From the NCBI GenBank assembly GCA_038734945.1, contig JAVYOA010000003.1:1-64000 (forward strand): 64,000 nt of DNA. The letters are read 5' to 3'. How positions within the stretch are numbered: the first letter of the stretch is position 1; each line of letters begins with the position of its first letter. Shown in pieces: positions 1 to 8,921 of this stretch. The position numbers and the translations under genes were made by a program. A model generated the notes under the pieces. That model was not told the origin of the DNA, ran no database searches, and saw only the letters and a program-made list of their open reading frames with translations. This DNA comes from Fervidicoccaceae archaeon. Its GTDB lineage: Archaea; Thermoproteota; Thermoprotei_A; Sulfolobales; Fervidicoccaceae.

Positions 1-313
1 GACCATCATGCCAAGTGGCATTGGTTCTCAGCTTAAATACGTAGCAGCCACATGTGGTGTTTACATAATAGCTCTCTGCCAGTCCCGGAACCAAGTTCAG
101 GTTATTGTCGAACCTAAGCAGCGTGTCGAAAATCTGAGCAGCTACAAAGGCACCATTCCATGAGCTCGATGCTGTTATTTGTGTAGGCTCTGAAACCATT
201 GCAATGGTCAGTGTTCCTCCAACCTGAATTTCGCCTGCCTCTGTATATAGGAACGATGCTATAAGAGATATAATTGCAAGAGCTATTGCCAGAGTTATAT
301 AGATCTTCTTCAA
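1..313 (-). CDS. ABC transporter solute-binding protein, peptide/oligopeptide type (5' part only)
   Basis: Only the first 104 codons lie in the window; the gene runs off the left edge. The product starts with a positively charged LKK, then a hydrophobic membrane or signal segment of about 20 residues (IYITLAIALAIISLIASFLY). It continues GGTLTIAMVSEPTQI and AQIFDTLLRFDNNLNLVPGLAESY. This matches the start of family 5 extracellular solute-binding proteins (DppA/OppA), which capture peptides or sugars outside the cell for an ABC importer. The start is TTG at 313, chosen because an AGGTGG Shine-Dalgarno sits just upstream and no in-frame ATG precedes it. The substrate cannot be judged from this fragment. 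Permease and ATPase genes, if linked, are to the left. Confidence 0.8.
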   Translation of the reverse strand, partial: MKKIYITLAIALAIISLIASFLYTEAGEIQVGGTLTIAMVSEPTQITASSSWNGAFVAAQIFDTLLRFDNNLNLVPGLAESYYVNTTCGCYVFKLRTNATWHDG

Positions 314-510
314 TGGGAACCACCTAAGTTGGGAAGTTTCATTGGTGGGAAAATTCGCTGTAGACTGTAGATTAAAAAGTTGATGTTCTACTCATGACAA
401 ATTTAAAAAAAGCTGCGGAAAAAACATTCGGTTAACTGGAATGCTGTTTGAGATCCTATGCTTCAAGCTTCTACTAAGAAAGGGGAAACTCTCAATCCGA
501 AAAAGCCCTT

Positions 511-1716
511 TTATTTTGCTTCATTTAGATACTCTCCCAAAGTCTCTATACCTTTCTCTATCTTTTCTTCAGGCTGGGTCACAAACGTTATCCTCAGATG
601 CCCTCTTCCACTACTTCCAAAAATTGAGCCTGGCAGCATTATCACTTGCCTTTCCTCAGCAAGCCTGTAGGCGAATTCCACGTCATCCTTTATATTATAC
701 TTCTCCATGTAGGCTGATATATCTGGAAAGAGATACATTCCCGCTGGAGGCTTCCAAACCTTTGCTTCAGGAAGATACTTCCTAACAGCCTCGTAGGCTT
801 TGTCTCTTCTGTTTTTGTAGAGAGGAATAACTCTTCTCAGGTATTCCTCCTTTATGTTTGTGGTAAGAGCAAAATATGCCATCCATTGAGCGGAAGTAGA
901 AGATGAGATCGAGGTAAGTCCCTTCAGCTTTGCAAGCTCCTTGATAACTTCCTTTGGAGCATATGTGTATCCAAGCCTCAGACCTGGTATAGCTATGTCC
1001 TTGGAGAAAGAATTGATGCCAACCAGCCTCTCCATAGTTCTGCTGTATCTTTGGATCCAAACGTGCTCTCCTTCGTACACTATGTGCTTATATGCTTCAT
1101 CATACAGCAGCCACACATCATTATCTATAGCTAGATCAGCAATCAGCTTCATTGTGCTCTCTCTCAATATTCTCGAAGTAGGATTATCTGGACTCGTCAC
1201 AAGCACAAAAGATGTAGTTCTTGTAATCTTTTCCTTAAGACATTCCTCATCAGGCTGAAACTCATTGTCTATGGTCTGAGAGCAAGTTTTCAATTTCAAA
1301 CCGTACATCTTTGCTAGGTCCCAGTAGACACTGTATGAGGGATCAAGAAAGAGAACCTCATCTCCAGGATCAGCAAGGGCAAAGAACGTGAGATTCAGTC
1401 CCTCTATTCCTCCTTCGGTTATAACTATATTGCTTGGCTCAACATCAAATTTCCCATATTTCTTCAGATCATTGGATACAGCCACTCTCAGCTCTTCGAG
1501 TCCTGCAGGTGGGAGATATTTATAGTGATTGAAGCTGTCTTTCAGCGCATGCTCGAATGTCATTCTTATCAAATTCTCATCGGGAGGAAAACCAGGCTGA
1601 CCAGCAGAAAAATTATAGACCTTCTTGCCACTCCTTATTAGTTCATCAAGCTTAGAAACGAGAATGCGATGAGGAGATGGAGAAATCTGCTTGCTTCTGG
1701 ATGAAATCTTTCTCAA
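511..1716 (-). CDS. PLP-dependent aminotransferase, class I/II (aspartate aminotransferase-like)
   Basis: Fold-type I aminotransferase of 401 residues, usual length for the family, probably cytosolic. Visible motifs: GQPGFPPDE near residue 39, the SPDNPTSR loop near 175, DEAYKH near 206, and SFSKDIAIPGLRLGY, where Lys239 should form the Schiff base with pyridoxal phosphate. HLRITFV near the C-terminus carries the carboxylate-binding Arg. The start is TTG at 1716, preceded at four bases by GGTGA. It is monocistronic, between the solute-binding protein gene and ribonucleotide reductase. The amino donor cannot be read from sequence; archaeal relatives are annotated as aspartate or broad-specificity aminotransferases. 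Confidence 0.88.
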   Translation of the reverse strand: MRKISSRSKQISPSPHRILVSKLDELIRSGKKVYNFSAGQPGFPPDENLIRMTFEHALKDSFNHYKYLPPAGLEELRVAVSNDLKKYGKFDVEPSNIVITEGGIEGLNLTFFALADPGDEVLFLDPSYSVYWDLAKMYGLKLKTCSQTIDNEFQPDEECLKEKITRTTSFVLVTSPDNPTSRILRESTMKLIADLAIDNDVWLLYDEAYKHIVYEGEHVWIQRYSRTMERLVGINSFSKDIAIPGLRLGYTYAPKEVIKELAKLKGLTSISSSTSAQWMAYFALTTNIKEEYLRRVIPLYKNRRDKAYEAVRKYLPEAKVWKPPAGMYLFPDISAYMEKYNIKDDVEFAYRLAEERQVIMLPGSIFGSSGRGHLRITFVTQPEEKIEKGIETLGEYLNEAK

Positions 1717-1867
1717 AGTATCACCATAATTAAAAATGATGCTATTTTTGTAATAAACTTTTTGAATTTTGAGAAAATATGCATAAAATTTTACTTTTAA
1801 TAGTTTTTCATTTTATAAAAAGTCAATGAAATTCCTCATAATAGATGTTTTCTGAAAAGCTGAGAAA

Positions 1868-4453
1868 TCACGCTTCACATGTAGGACATCCTCCTGCATA
1901 ATCCTCTTCAGCAGCCAACATCTCCTTCTTTCCAATTCTGAGCCTTTTCGCCGTTTGTTTAACCTCTCTGAACTCCTCCAATTTTTTCTTTATTGCTTCA
2001 TCGCTCTGCATGCTGCCTTTTTTGGTTACCCCTTTGTTGAGAACCTGTATGCTTTTGCTCTTGTCTCTGTAAACAGTGACTCCCTTTATTCCAAGCTTCC
2101 ATGCTAGCTTGAAGATTTTGCTCACCGTCTCGCTTGGCTCGCTCTCCCTCAGGTTTATTGTCTTGCTCGTCCCAGCATCAACCCATGCCTGCCAAGCTGC
2201 TTGATGTAGCAAATGCCATATGGGATCGATATCGTGAGCTGTTTTGAAAACTTCTTTAAGAGCGGGATCAATACCATCTATTTCCTGAATGGATCCCGTT
2301 TCTGCAATTTTCTCTATGAGCTCTCTCGATCCTTTCCCTCTTCTGTCGAGTTCCTTCATGAACACTTTATCAATCTCCATGAAAGTTCCTACAGATACAA
2401 TTCTCATAAATGCAAGAGCGAACAGAGGCTCAATGCTGCTACTTGTTCCTCCTATTATGCTAATTGTCCCAGTAGGAGCAATACTGGTAACTGTAGCATT
2501 TCTAAGTCCATTCTCCTCGTACAGCCTATCGATCAATGACCAGTCCGGCTTAGGAAGATCCATAGACACCTTTTTCTGAACTTTTATGTTTGCTTTCTCG
2601 AGCAGATCCTCAATTTTTATGGCATCTCTCCATATAGGTCTGTATTTCCTTGGATCGAATGAGGGGAATGGGCCTTTCTCCTTTGCCAAATATATGCTCT
2701 CCAAATATGCGTTGTAGGCTATCCACTCCGAAATCTTGTATCCAAGATAAACAGCATCAACTGAATCGTAGGGAATTCCCAGCATTCCCAACATGTGGGC
2801 CCATCCCATTACACCAAGTCCTATCTTTCTTGTTTTCCTATTGGCCTCTGTTATTTGAGGAAGTGGATGCTTGTTTGCATCTATCACATTATCAAGGAAT
2901 CTCACAGCGATCCTTACATCTTCCCCAAGCCTATTCCAATCAATAGTTAGGCCGCTTTCTCCCTCTACTACGTACTTTGTTAGATTTATGCTGCCCAGAT
3001 TGCAGTTCTCCCAATCAAGAAGTGGTTCCTCTCCGCACGGATTTGTTGAATTTATCTTTCCTAGGTACCATGTGGGATGCCTCCTATTTATTGTGTCGAT
3101 GAAAAGCATGCCAGGATCTCCGCTATCCCACGCACCGTTCACAATTTCCTCGAATAGCTCTCTGGCTCTAACCCATCCAACTATGGCATTTTCATTCTCG
3201 GCTATCGCGAGAGCTTCCTCCCATGTTATTATAGAGGAGCTTGTGAGAGCAATGGACCAGTCATTTTCCTCAAGCTCCTCGTAAATCTCTTCCTGAACCC
3301 ATTCCTCGCTTATGCTATATCTCATCAGCCTTGTAGCGTAGAACCTGCTGTCCAGCTCTTCAGTATTCCTCAGCCAAGTCCTTCTTGGATTAATGAGAGG
3401 CCACATCCCATCCTTCTCTACTGCTTCCATGAACTTGTCATAGATTCCAACGCTTATGTTGAAGTTCTGGAGCACCACGTCCTTCAGTTCTCCCGTTTTC
3501 GCCTTTATGAACTTTCTAATATCTGGATGGAATACATGGAGAACCCCCATATTTGCTCCTCTTCTCTTTCCTCCTTGCTTTATCACCTCTGTAGTTGTAT
3601 CAAAAAGTCTCATGAAGCTGAGAGGACCACTCGCTATACCTTGTGTTGACTTGACTATATCTCCCTCCGGTCTGAGCTCTGAGAAGTCAAATCCAGTTCC
3701 TCCTCCCTGTTGCTGTATGAGAGCCTGGGCTCTCAAGGAATCCATTATGCCGTCTCCCTTTTCAGTTGTAAGGGAATCTCTGACTGGAATAACATAGCAT
3801 GCACTGAGGACACCGTTTCTGGTGCCAGCATTCATGAGAGTTGGTGAGTTTGGCATGAATCGAAGTTCAGAAATTATTTCATAAAACTTTTTTGTATAAT
3901 AATTCTTTTTTTCTTGGTCATTTTCAACTGATGCTATGAAGCTTGCTACACGATAGAACATCATGGAAGGTGTTTCAGCATATCTGAGAGTTTCGTGATT
4001 CTTTACCAAATACCTAGCTTCAAGGACCTTGAGGGCATTGAAGGAGAGCCTGAGGTCCTCTTCCTTGAAGGAGCTCCATTTGCCCTTTCCAAATACATGA
4101 TTGTAAATCCTGCCCAGAACATAGCGCTTAGCTGCTTCTTCCCAAGCTGGATTTTCAATCATCAGAGATATCATGTTTTTTTCCACAAGATCAGAGATCT
4201 GCCATGTCGGTACTTCGTTTCCTCTTAGTCCTACATCTCTTAGAATCTGCTCTAATATCTGCTCTTTCTCTTCTTCAATTATTTGAGATATCCCGTTTGT
4301 GGCCTTTCTAATTGATGCTCTGATCTTCTCCACATTAAGTTCCTCCTTCCTTCCATCCCGCTTCACTACTGTTATCTTCACATCGACAGGACTATCGCCA
4401 TTTTTTGGCTCAATAATTTCCTGTTTCATAAGATAACACCGCACAGCTTTCAT
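1868..4453 (-). CDS. nrdJ: Adenosylcobalamin-dependent (class II) ribonucleoside-diphosphate reductase
   Basis: Reduces ribonucleotides to deoxyribonucleotides by radical chemistry started by adenosylcobalamin. The 861 residues begin with an ATP-cone regulatory domain (about 28-115). The catalytic barrel follows, with Cys219 in SACYVIP, the NPCGEE motif at 471-476 (radical Cys473, Glu475) and Cys484. [15 protein letters not shown] phosphate loop comes later. The C-terminal GGCPTCEA supplies the redox Cys pair that re-reduces the active site. No small radical subunit gene is nearby, as expected for class II. Met9 (4429) is an alternative start with a GGTG-like site before it; I kept the longer form. 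Together with ThyX at 27264 it supplies dNTPs. Confidence 0.95.
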   Translation of the reverse strand: MKAVRCYLMKQEIIEPKNGDSPVDVKITVVKRDGRKEELNVEKIRASIRKATNGISQIIEEEKEQILEQILRDVGLRGNEVPTWQISDLVEKNMISLMIENPAWEEAAKRYVLGRIYNHVFGKGKWSSFKEEDLRLSFNALKVLEARYLVKNHETLRYAETPSMMFYRVASFIASVENDQEKKNYYTKKFYEIISELRFMPNSPTLMNAGTRNGVLSACYVIPVRDSLTTEKGDGIMDSLRAQALIQQQGGGTGFDFSELRPEGDIVKSTQGIASGPLSFMRLFDTTTEVIKQGGKRRGANMGVLHVFHPDIRKFIKAKTGELKDVVLQNFNISVGIYDKFMEAVEKDGMWPLINPRRTWLRNTEELDSRFYATRLMRYSISEEWVQEEIYEELEENDWSIALTSSSIITWEEALAIAENENAIVGWVRARELFEEIVNGAWDSGDPGMLFIDTINRRHPTWYLGKINSTNPCGEEPLLDWENCNLGSINLTKYVVEGESGLTIDWNRLGEDVRIAVRFLDNVIDANKHPLPQITEANRKTRKIGLGVMGWAHMLGMLGIPYDSVDAVYLGYKISEWIAYNAYLESIYLAKEKGPFPSFDPRKYRPIWRDAIKIEDLLEKANIKVQKKVSMDLPKPDWSLIDRLYEENGLRNATVTSIAPTGTISIIGGTSSSIEPLFALAFMRIVSVGTFMEIDKVFMKELDRRGKGSRELIEKIAETGSIQEIDGIDPALKEVFKTAHDIDPIWHLLHQAAWQAWVDAGTSKTINLRESEPSETVSKIFKLAWKLGIKGVTVYRDKSKSIQVLNKGVTKKGSMQSDEAIKKKLEEFREVKQTAKRLRIGKKEMLAAEEDYAGGCPTCEA

Positions 4454-4781
4454 TCTATTTTCGGAGAAGCGCCCCCGATAAAATCTAGATCATCGTTTAT
4501 GTTATAGAAATTTATCCTTTTTGTATTTTTGCAAGTTTTGGAAGTTATCAGATCAGTAATATTTCTGAGAGAATGGTTGGGCACCATTTTTCGAAAAACC
4601 TTAAAATATCAAATTTATGATGCTTTTAGGATTCAGGAGCTGCTTTCGTGCTGATTGGTTTGAAATTATATCGAATTTAACAAATATTAGGCATGTATTA
4701 TGAATTAAAATCAAGAGAATTTTCAAAAAAAAAGAGAAGAAAGTGCTTAGTTTAAACAACGTAGCACAAAATAAGTTATTC
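4454..4781. other. Intergenic region with divergent promoters
   Basis: About 330 AT-rich bases between the divergent ribonucleotide reductase and Ncs6-like genes. I see no convincing gene. A TTTAAA element at 4751-4756 lies 26-28 bases before the ATG at 4782 and is a likely TATA box for a leaderless transcript. Weak box-C-like (ATGATG) and CTGA strings near 4618-4655 do not form a full C/D-box arrangement. Confidence 0.5.
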
Positions 4782-5702
4782 ATGAGAAGTGAGAGAAAAT
4801 TGATGTGCACCAGATGCAAGGGAAAGCCAGCAATAGTGAAGAAGCCATTTACGAGTGAGCTACTCTGCAGGGAATGTTTTTTGAGTGACCTTGTTAAGAG
4901 AGTGAAGAGAAACCTCTCTAGAAGCAAGCAGCTGAACTATGGAGAGAAGGTTGCCTACCTACTACCTTCCCGTTTCCTGATCTCTGGAGCACTCGGCTTA
5001 AAAATAGTTAGCAGTATAGAAAAGAAATACTCCTCGGAGGTACATGTCTTTTTGGATAGCAGGAAGAGTGCAGAGGTTATTGAGAGGGAGGTTAAAATTG
5101 ATGGGGGGAGCATGTATATTCTCAATATACCACAAAAGCTGAAGAAGTTGATTGATAATGATAGTCTTCTTGCTTGGTGGAGAAGATACAGGGCAATAGC
5201 CAGCCATGCTTTATCGAAGAGAGGATTCAGATCCATCCTTTTTCCCATATGTGCAGAAGCTTCTCTAAAAATGGAGATATCTTCTATATTGGCTGCTGAA
5301 CTGGATGGTGTGGGGGAAAGCAAGCTATTCTTTCAGAGGCCGGATGGTTTCAGCTTTGTTAACATTTTTCATGGCATCTCTTGCCGCGAAGCTTATTTCC
5401 TTTCTTATCTAACTTTTCCCTCTCTCTTCAGCATTGAAGGTACTGTAGGAAAAGTATGGATAGAGAGCTTGAATGATAAATATGCCGAGAGGCTCCTTCT
5501 CAGTGCAATAAAGTTCAGAAGCGGGGAAATACTGCATTCCGTTGATAAATCTATGGAATGGCTTTTGGGGTCATCTATCACAGCGAGATGCAGATTCTGC
5601 GGAGGTCTGTCAATAGGAAAAGATACCTGCAATGCCTGTACTTACTTCGAAAATCCGGAGATCGCGAGCCTACTTTCTGATATCGACCTTGAGGAGTACT
5701 GA
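4782..5702 (+). CDS. Ncs6/TtuA-like zinc-ribbon protein with lost PP-loop (Ncs2/CTU2-like)
   Basis: Looks like the tRNA 2-thiolation family (Ncs6/CTU1/TtuA) at both ends. Near the N-terminus are CTRC and LCREC, then a helix and NYGEKVAYLL, where the family has its nucleotide-binding strand. The C-terminus has CRFCGG...DTCNACTYFENPEI, closely matching the family's second zinc ribbon. The PP-loop SGGKDS is absent (the sequence there reads LPSRFLISGALGL), and so are the catalytic cysteines and the GHNxDD motif. ATP pyrophosphatase activity is therefore unlikely; a partner role like eukaryotic Ncs2/CTU2 is my inference. The start at 4782 is chosen for its TATA spacing; GTG 4743 and ATG 4803 are alternatives. 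About 306 residues. Confidence 0.6.
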   Translation: MRSERKLMCTRCKGKPAIVKKPFTSELLCRECFLSDLVKRVKRNLSRSKQLNYGEKVAYLLPSRFLISGALGLKIVSSIEKKYSSEVHVFLDSRKSAEVIEREVKIDGGSMYILNIPQKLKKLIDNDSLLAWWRRYRAIASHALSKRGFRSILFPICAEASLKMEISSILAAELDGVGESKLFFQRPDGFSFVNIFHGISCREAYFLSYLTFPSLFSIEGTVGKVWIESLNDKYAERLLLSAIKFRSGEILHSVDKSMEWLLGSSITARCRFCGGLSIGKDTCNACTYFENPEIASLLSDIDLEEY

Positions 5703-5731
5703 GGCGAATGAAAGTGCCTGGTTCTATGTCT

Positions 5732-6070
5732 CTATGTACCTCTCCCCTCATCTTTTTCTCCTTTTCTAATAAGCTCCATCCTTCTTATTTCGCTATATCT
5801 GTTTATGAGATATGAAAGGAGGACCTTGAGCCTACCGTAATACCTAGGACTCTTGTACCTTCTCAGTTTAGTTTTCAGCTCGTTCAGATCGGGTTCTTTT
5901 CCCCCAAACCAGGACTTCACTAGCGATCTGTATACATACATCATGAGGCGCTCATATTCATCTTCTAGAGCGAAGGATGAATCATCCATTTTCTCCTCTA
6001 TAATTTCGAGGACATCGTCGCCAATGTAGGAGTCAAGAACATTAATTATTTCGGTGGCTTTTCTTCTCAT
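5732..6070 (-). CDS. Hypothetical helical protein, 112 aa
   Basis: I do not recognise it. The product is highly charged and predicted largely helical, with a hydrophobic centre (YERLMMYVYRSLVKSWFGG) and a basic middle (LKTKLRRYKSPRYYGRLKVLLSYLINRY). No cysteine clusters, membrane segments or enzyme motifs are visible. Its codon use resembles its neighbours. It is convergent with the Ncs6-like gene, 30 bases away, and divergent from the DUF711 gene. Its ATG at 6070 has a TATA-like TATATAAG about 70 bases upstream on the minus strand. It could be a small nucleic-acid-binding or complex subunit, but nothing proves that. Confidence 0.55.
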   Translation of the reverse strand: MRRKATEIINVLDSYIGDDVLEIIEEKMDDSSFALEDEYERLMMYVYRSLVKSWFGGKEPDLNELKTKLRRYKSPRYYGRLKVLLSYLINRYSEIRRMELIRKGEKDEGRGT

Positions 6071-6213
6071 CTAAAGCACCTTCGGAGAAGGGGCCATTTA
6101 GTTTTTGTGGTGTACTAGGAATTTTAATTTTTTCCCTCTCCCTTATATACATGCTTTTTCTACAAAGAATTTCGCTCGTGCTGAAAGGATTTCTGAAATC
6201 CCATCTAAATAGA

Positions 6214-6222
6214 TATTTAAAT
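6214..6222 (+). promoter_or_regulatory. TATA box for leaderless DUF711 transcript
   Basis: TATTTAAAT is centred about 26 bases before the GTG at 6244. Transcription would start at or next to that codon, so the mRNA would be leaderless. No Shine-Dalgarno precedes the GTG. Confidence 0.5.
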
Positions 6223-6243
6223 TTGTCAATCCATCCTCTTTGT

Positions 6244-7323
6244 GTGGTCAAATTGAAAATAAGGGCATTAACACTGCATATAAGCGTACCACAGGGGATC
6301 AAGGAAAGTGAGCTTGAAAAGCTCCTTTCAGATAAGACGAATCTGCTTCTCAATTCAGCTGAAAAATTGGAGGCTGAAACAGGAATTGAGGTCTGGTCAG
6401 CGAGAATTTCCCTTCATTCAATGCAAGACAATCTAATAGATGAGGCAATAGCTACTTTGAAAAAATATCCGAATGTTAGAGCCATGATTTACGAGAGGAA
6501 AGTTTCTGAGATGGACATAGATCTCTTGAAGAAAGTTACCAAGGAAGGTATGTATGCTGCTATAAAAGTAGAGCATCATGGAGAGCTGGAGAAGCTTGCT
6601 AGGGCCATTGAGAGAGTTTCCGAAGAAAATCCTGAGCACGCTACAAGATTTGCTGCAGAATTGAGCGGCGAAAGCCTTGAGACTGCTTATTTTCCTCTTT
6701 CTCTTCATGGTGGTGGAAAAGAGGATAAGTTCACTCTGGCGCTTCTCTATCCAAATGATGCCATGCTTATTCCCGAGGAGATAGCCAAGTCTCTTGAAAT
6801 TGTGCTAGAGAAGTTCTACGAGAAGATTTCTTTGTTTCTGAAGGAAGGTCTCCTGGGGACAAAAATTTCAGGCATTGACTACTCCCTCAGCCCTTGGATG
6901 GAGGAAAGCGTAGCAAAGCTTATTCAGGAGAAGGGGAAATGCAGATTGGAAAGGGCTGGATGTCTTGGTGAAGTATGGGAAGTGAACAGGGTCCTTCAAG
7001 GAATTGCGAGAAAAAGGATGGGGATTGGGTTCAATGAAGTTATGCTGCCATTATCCGAAGACGATGAGCTTAAAAGCTTAGTTAGCCAGGGAAAGCTGGG
7101 TATTAGAGACTTCCTGCTTTACTCATCAGTTTGCGTGGCTGGATTGGATATGATTCCTCTCAGTACAAGCTCCAGAGAATTGCGGGAGATACTTCAGGCA
7201 GCTTATGCGATTGCAAGAACAAAACAGAGACCATACGGTGTAAGGCTCATATTGGTGAAAAATGCTGATGGGAAAGTTCGCTTAGGGGGGTTCGGAGATG
7301 TGCCAGTGCTAGTGAAGTATTAG
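6244..7323 (+). CDS. UPF0210/DUF711 family protein
   Basis: About 359 residues, matching the DUF711 (UPF0210) family, which is found with a pyruvate-formate-lyase-like fold in bacteria and archaea but has no established reaction. Recognisable segments are RALTLHISVPQ at the start, FPLSLHGGG in the middle, GTKISGIDYSLSPW, then CLGEVWEVNRVLQGIARKRMGIGFNEVMLPLSED, VAGLDMIPLS and a C-terminal GGFGDVPV. GTG 6244 is chosen from the TATA spacing; TTG 6253 is the alternative, and a longer ATG at 6151 would lie upstream of the promoter. Cytosolic. The stop overlaps the convergent CoxG-like gene by four bases. Confidence 0.8.
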   Translation: MVKLKIRALTLHISVPQGIKESELEKLLSDKTNLLLNSAEKLEAETGIEVWSARISLHSMQDNLIDEAIATLKKYPNVRAMIYERKVSEMDIDLLKKVTKEGMYAAIKVEHHGELEKLARAIERVSEENPEHATRFAAELSGESLETAYFPLSLHGGGKEDKFTLALLYPNDAMLIPEEIAKSLEIVLEKFYEKISLFLKEGLLGTKISGIDYSLSPWMEESVAKLIQEKGKCRLERAGCLGEVWEVNRVLQGIARKRMGIGFNEVMLPLSEDDELKSLVSQGKLGIRDFLLYSSVCVAGLDMIPLSTSSRELREILQAAYAIARTKQRPYGVRLILVKNADGKVRLGGFGDVPVLVKY

Positions 7324-7754
7324 GCGCTTACCCTCTTCTCGGCACACTCAAATAGCTGCCTTACGATATCGGCTGCAACATTCTCAACGACCTTTCCTAG
7401 AGCAGCAAGCATGCCTCCCAGTTTCGCATCAGCTGTGTAATCGAGCTTTGTTTTACCCTGATCTTGATCTGCAAGGATAACGCTCGCTTTTGCTTCAAAA
7501 GAGTTTCCTATGCTTCCACCCTTGAGAAATACCTCATATTCTTCCTGAGGCTTCTGCTCTTTTATGTATCCTTCTATGTTGAAAGTCCCGGAGATAGCCC
7601 CAACCTTGAACTTCACTTTTGCCTTGAAGTTTGTTCCTTTTATGTCATAGCTTTGAATGCCAGGAACACATTCAACAACCTTCGCGGGATCGTTGAAGAA
7701 CTCAGCTACTTTTGCCCTACTTGCGTTTATCAGAAGTGTGTTTTTTATTTGCAT
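7320..7754 (-). CDS. CoxG-like SRPBCC-fold protein (CO dehydrogenase subunit G family)
   Basis: About 144 residues with the CoxG pattern: NTLLINASRAKVAEFFNDPAKVVECVPGIQS, then KAKVKFKVGAISGTFNIEGYI and a C-terminal amphipathic helix (GKVVENVAADIVRQLFECAEK). CoxG proteins have a START/SRPBCC hydrophobic pocket and in bacteria help recruit molybdenum hydroxylases to the membrane. No molybdenum hydroxylase genes flank it here, so a role in aldehyde or CO oxidation is not supported by context. The ATG at 7754 is preferred over GTG 7763 because GGTGA lies five bases before it. Confidence 0.75.
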   Translation of the reverse strand: MQIKNTLLINASRAKVAEFFNDPAKVVECVPGIQSYDIKGTNFKAKVKFKVGAISGTFNIEGYIKEQKPQEEYEVFLKGGSIGNSFEAKASVILADQDQGKTKLDYTADAKLGGMLAALGKVVENVAADIVRQLFECAEKRVSA

Positions 7755-7927
7755 TTTTTTCACCGATCAAGAGATATTTTTCGAGGAATTAATTTTTTTC
7801 GCATGTTAGCGACAAAAATGAAAAATAGTTTTGAACCATTCGAGAACATACAAAATAAAATAATTACGATATATTTATATGAATTGAAGCTAAAGGTTTA
7901 TGCAACATATTTAGGAGGATGGAAAAT

Positions 7928-8302
7928 ATGAAAAAGTTTGGGGATTTGATTTATTCACCTGAGCAAGCAGCCGGAGAGGCGATAAGCAAAGTAGAGACGC
8001 ATACTCCGAAAATCGAGGCTCCAGAAAAGGTTAAGGCCAACGAGCCATTTGAAATTAAATTGTTCGTGGGTCCACATCCTAACCAAGTAGCCCACTCAAT
8101 ACGCTACATAAAGGTATACTTCGAGGAGGAGGGCAGAGCTTTCAATCCGGTTCACATTGCAACAACTTATCTTGAGCCTGAATACGCTGAACCAAAAATA
8201 ACTCTCACTGTGAAGCTTAAGAAAAGCGGAGTGATTTATGCCATAGAGTACTGCAACCTGCATGGCCTCTGGGAAGCGAAGAAGGAAATAAAGGTGGAGT
8301 GA
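7928..8302 (+). CDS. sorA: Superoxide reductase (neelaredoxin type)
   Basis: Small mononuclear-iron enzyme of 124 residues that reduces superoxide to hydrogen peroxide in anaerobes. Iron ligands are visible: HTP near residue 25, HPNQVAHSIRYI (two His) in the middle, and EYCNLHGLWE near the C-terminus with the Cys-Asn-Xaa-His pair. There is no N-terminal desulforedoxin Cys4 domain, so this is the one-iron form. Start ATG 7928 is chosen because AGGAGG at 7913-7918 is nine bases upstream; the earlier ATG at 7919 overlaps that site. Monocistronic, with AT-rich promoter sequence (ATATTTATAT) upstream. It suggests an anaerobic or microaerophilic host. Confidence 0.93.
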   Translation: MKKFGDLIYSPEQAAGEAISKVETHTPKIEAPEKVKANEPFEIKLFVGPHPNQVAHSIRYIKVYFEEEGRAFNPVHIATTYLEPEYAEPKITLTVKLKKSGVIYAIEYCNLHGLWEAKKEIKVE

Positions 8303-8344
8303 ATTTTTCATCTCTGTTTTTTTCCGCGAACCCTTGAACTGTTT

Positions 8345-8902
8345 TTATTTCTTTTCACTGAAAAATAGAAGTATGAAGCCGGAAAAATAGCAGAATATAT
8401 TGAATAATTCGAGAAGAGCCACAGACGGCCACGAGATTGCTATAGAACCTCCTATGCTTGCTGCAAATATAGCTATTAAGGCTAATCCATGTAGTTTCTT
8501 TCCTGATCGCATTAGCGAAATCCCAAAAATGAATAGGGAAAACGTCATGATGATGAAGAACTCGAGTGAGACGAACATATGCGGTTTTGTTCCCTCGGGA
8601 AAAAGTCCTATAGCCGCAAGAGAAAAGGTCCCAACCAGATATATTCCTGCTCCAATGCAACCAATTCTATTGGGCAAGAGCTTTAGGATATATACTGAAT
8701 AAATGGAGGCAAAAATCGATGATGCAATTAACGTATAGTTGAATATGAACGAATTTTCTATCCCTATTCTACCTAAATCGCTAAGAGCATTTTCCCATAC
8801 ATTGAACCAAGGATTTAGAGAAATGGAAATTCCTATTCCAGTGAAGGCTATTATGAAGGACAAAATTCCAAAGTACTTAAGTAAACCTGTTGACAGTTTC
8901 AT
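8345..8902 (-). CDS. DUF998-type membrane protein
   Basis: A 185-residue integral membrane protein with about six hydrophobic segments. It has the DUF998 signature near the start (GIGISISLNPWFNVWENALSDLG) and GLFPEGTKPHMFVSLEFF in the third loop. The function of DUF998 is unknown. It lies 20 bases downstream of proteasome alpha on the same strand, so the two may be co-transcribed. No Shine-Dalgarno is obvious before its ATG. It is convergent with the superoxide reductase gene. Confidence 0.75.
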   Translation of the reverse strand: MKLSTGLLKYFGILSFIIAFTGIGISISLNPWFNVWENALSDLGRIGIENSFIFNYTLIASSIFASIYSVYILKLLPNRIGCIGAGIYLVGTFSLAAIGLFPEGTKPHMFVSLEFFIIMTFSLFIFGISLMRSGKKLHGLALIAIFAASIGGSIAISWPSVALLELFNIFCYFSGFILLFFSEKK

Positions 8903-8921
8903 TTTTGAAGCACGCTTGAAT

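Noticed and set aside
6042-6353. Long minus-strand frame overlapping the DUF711 start
   Set aside because: No family features, wrong strand for the clear DUF711 coding frame, and it spans a promoter.
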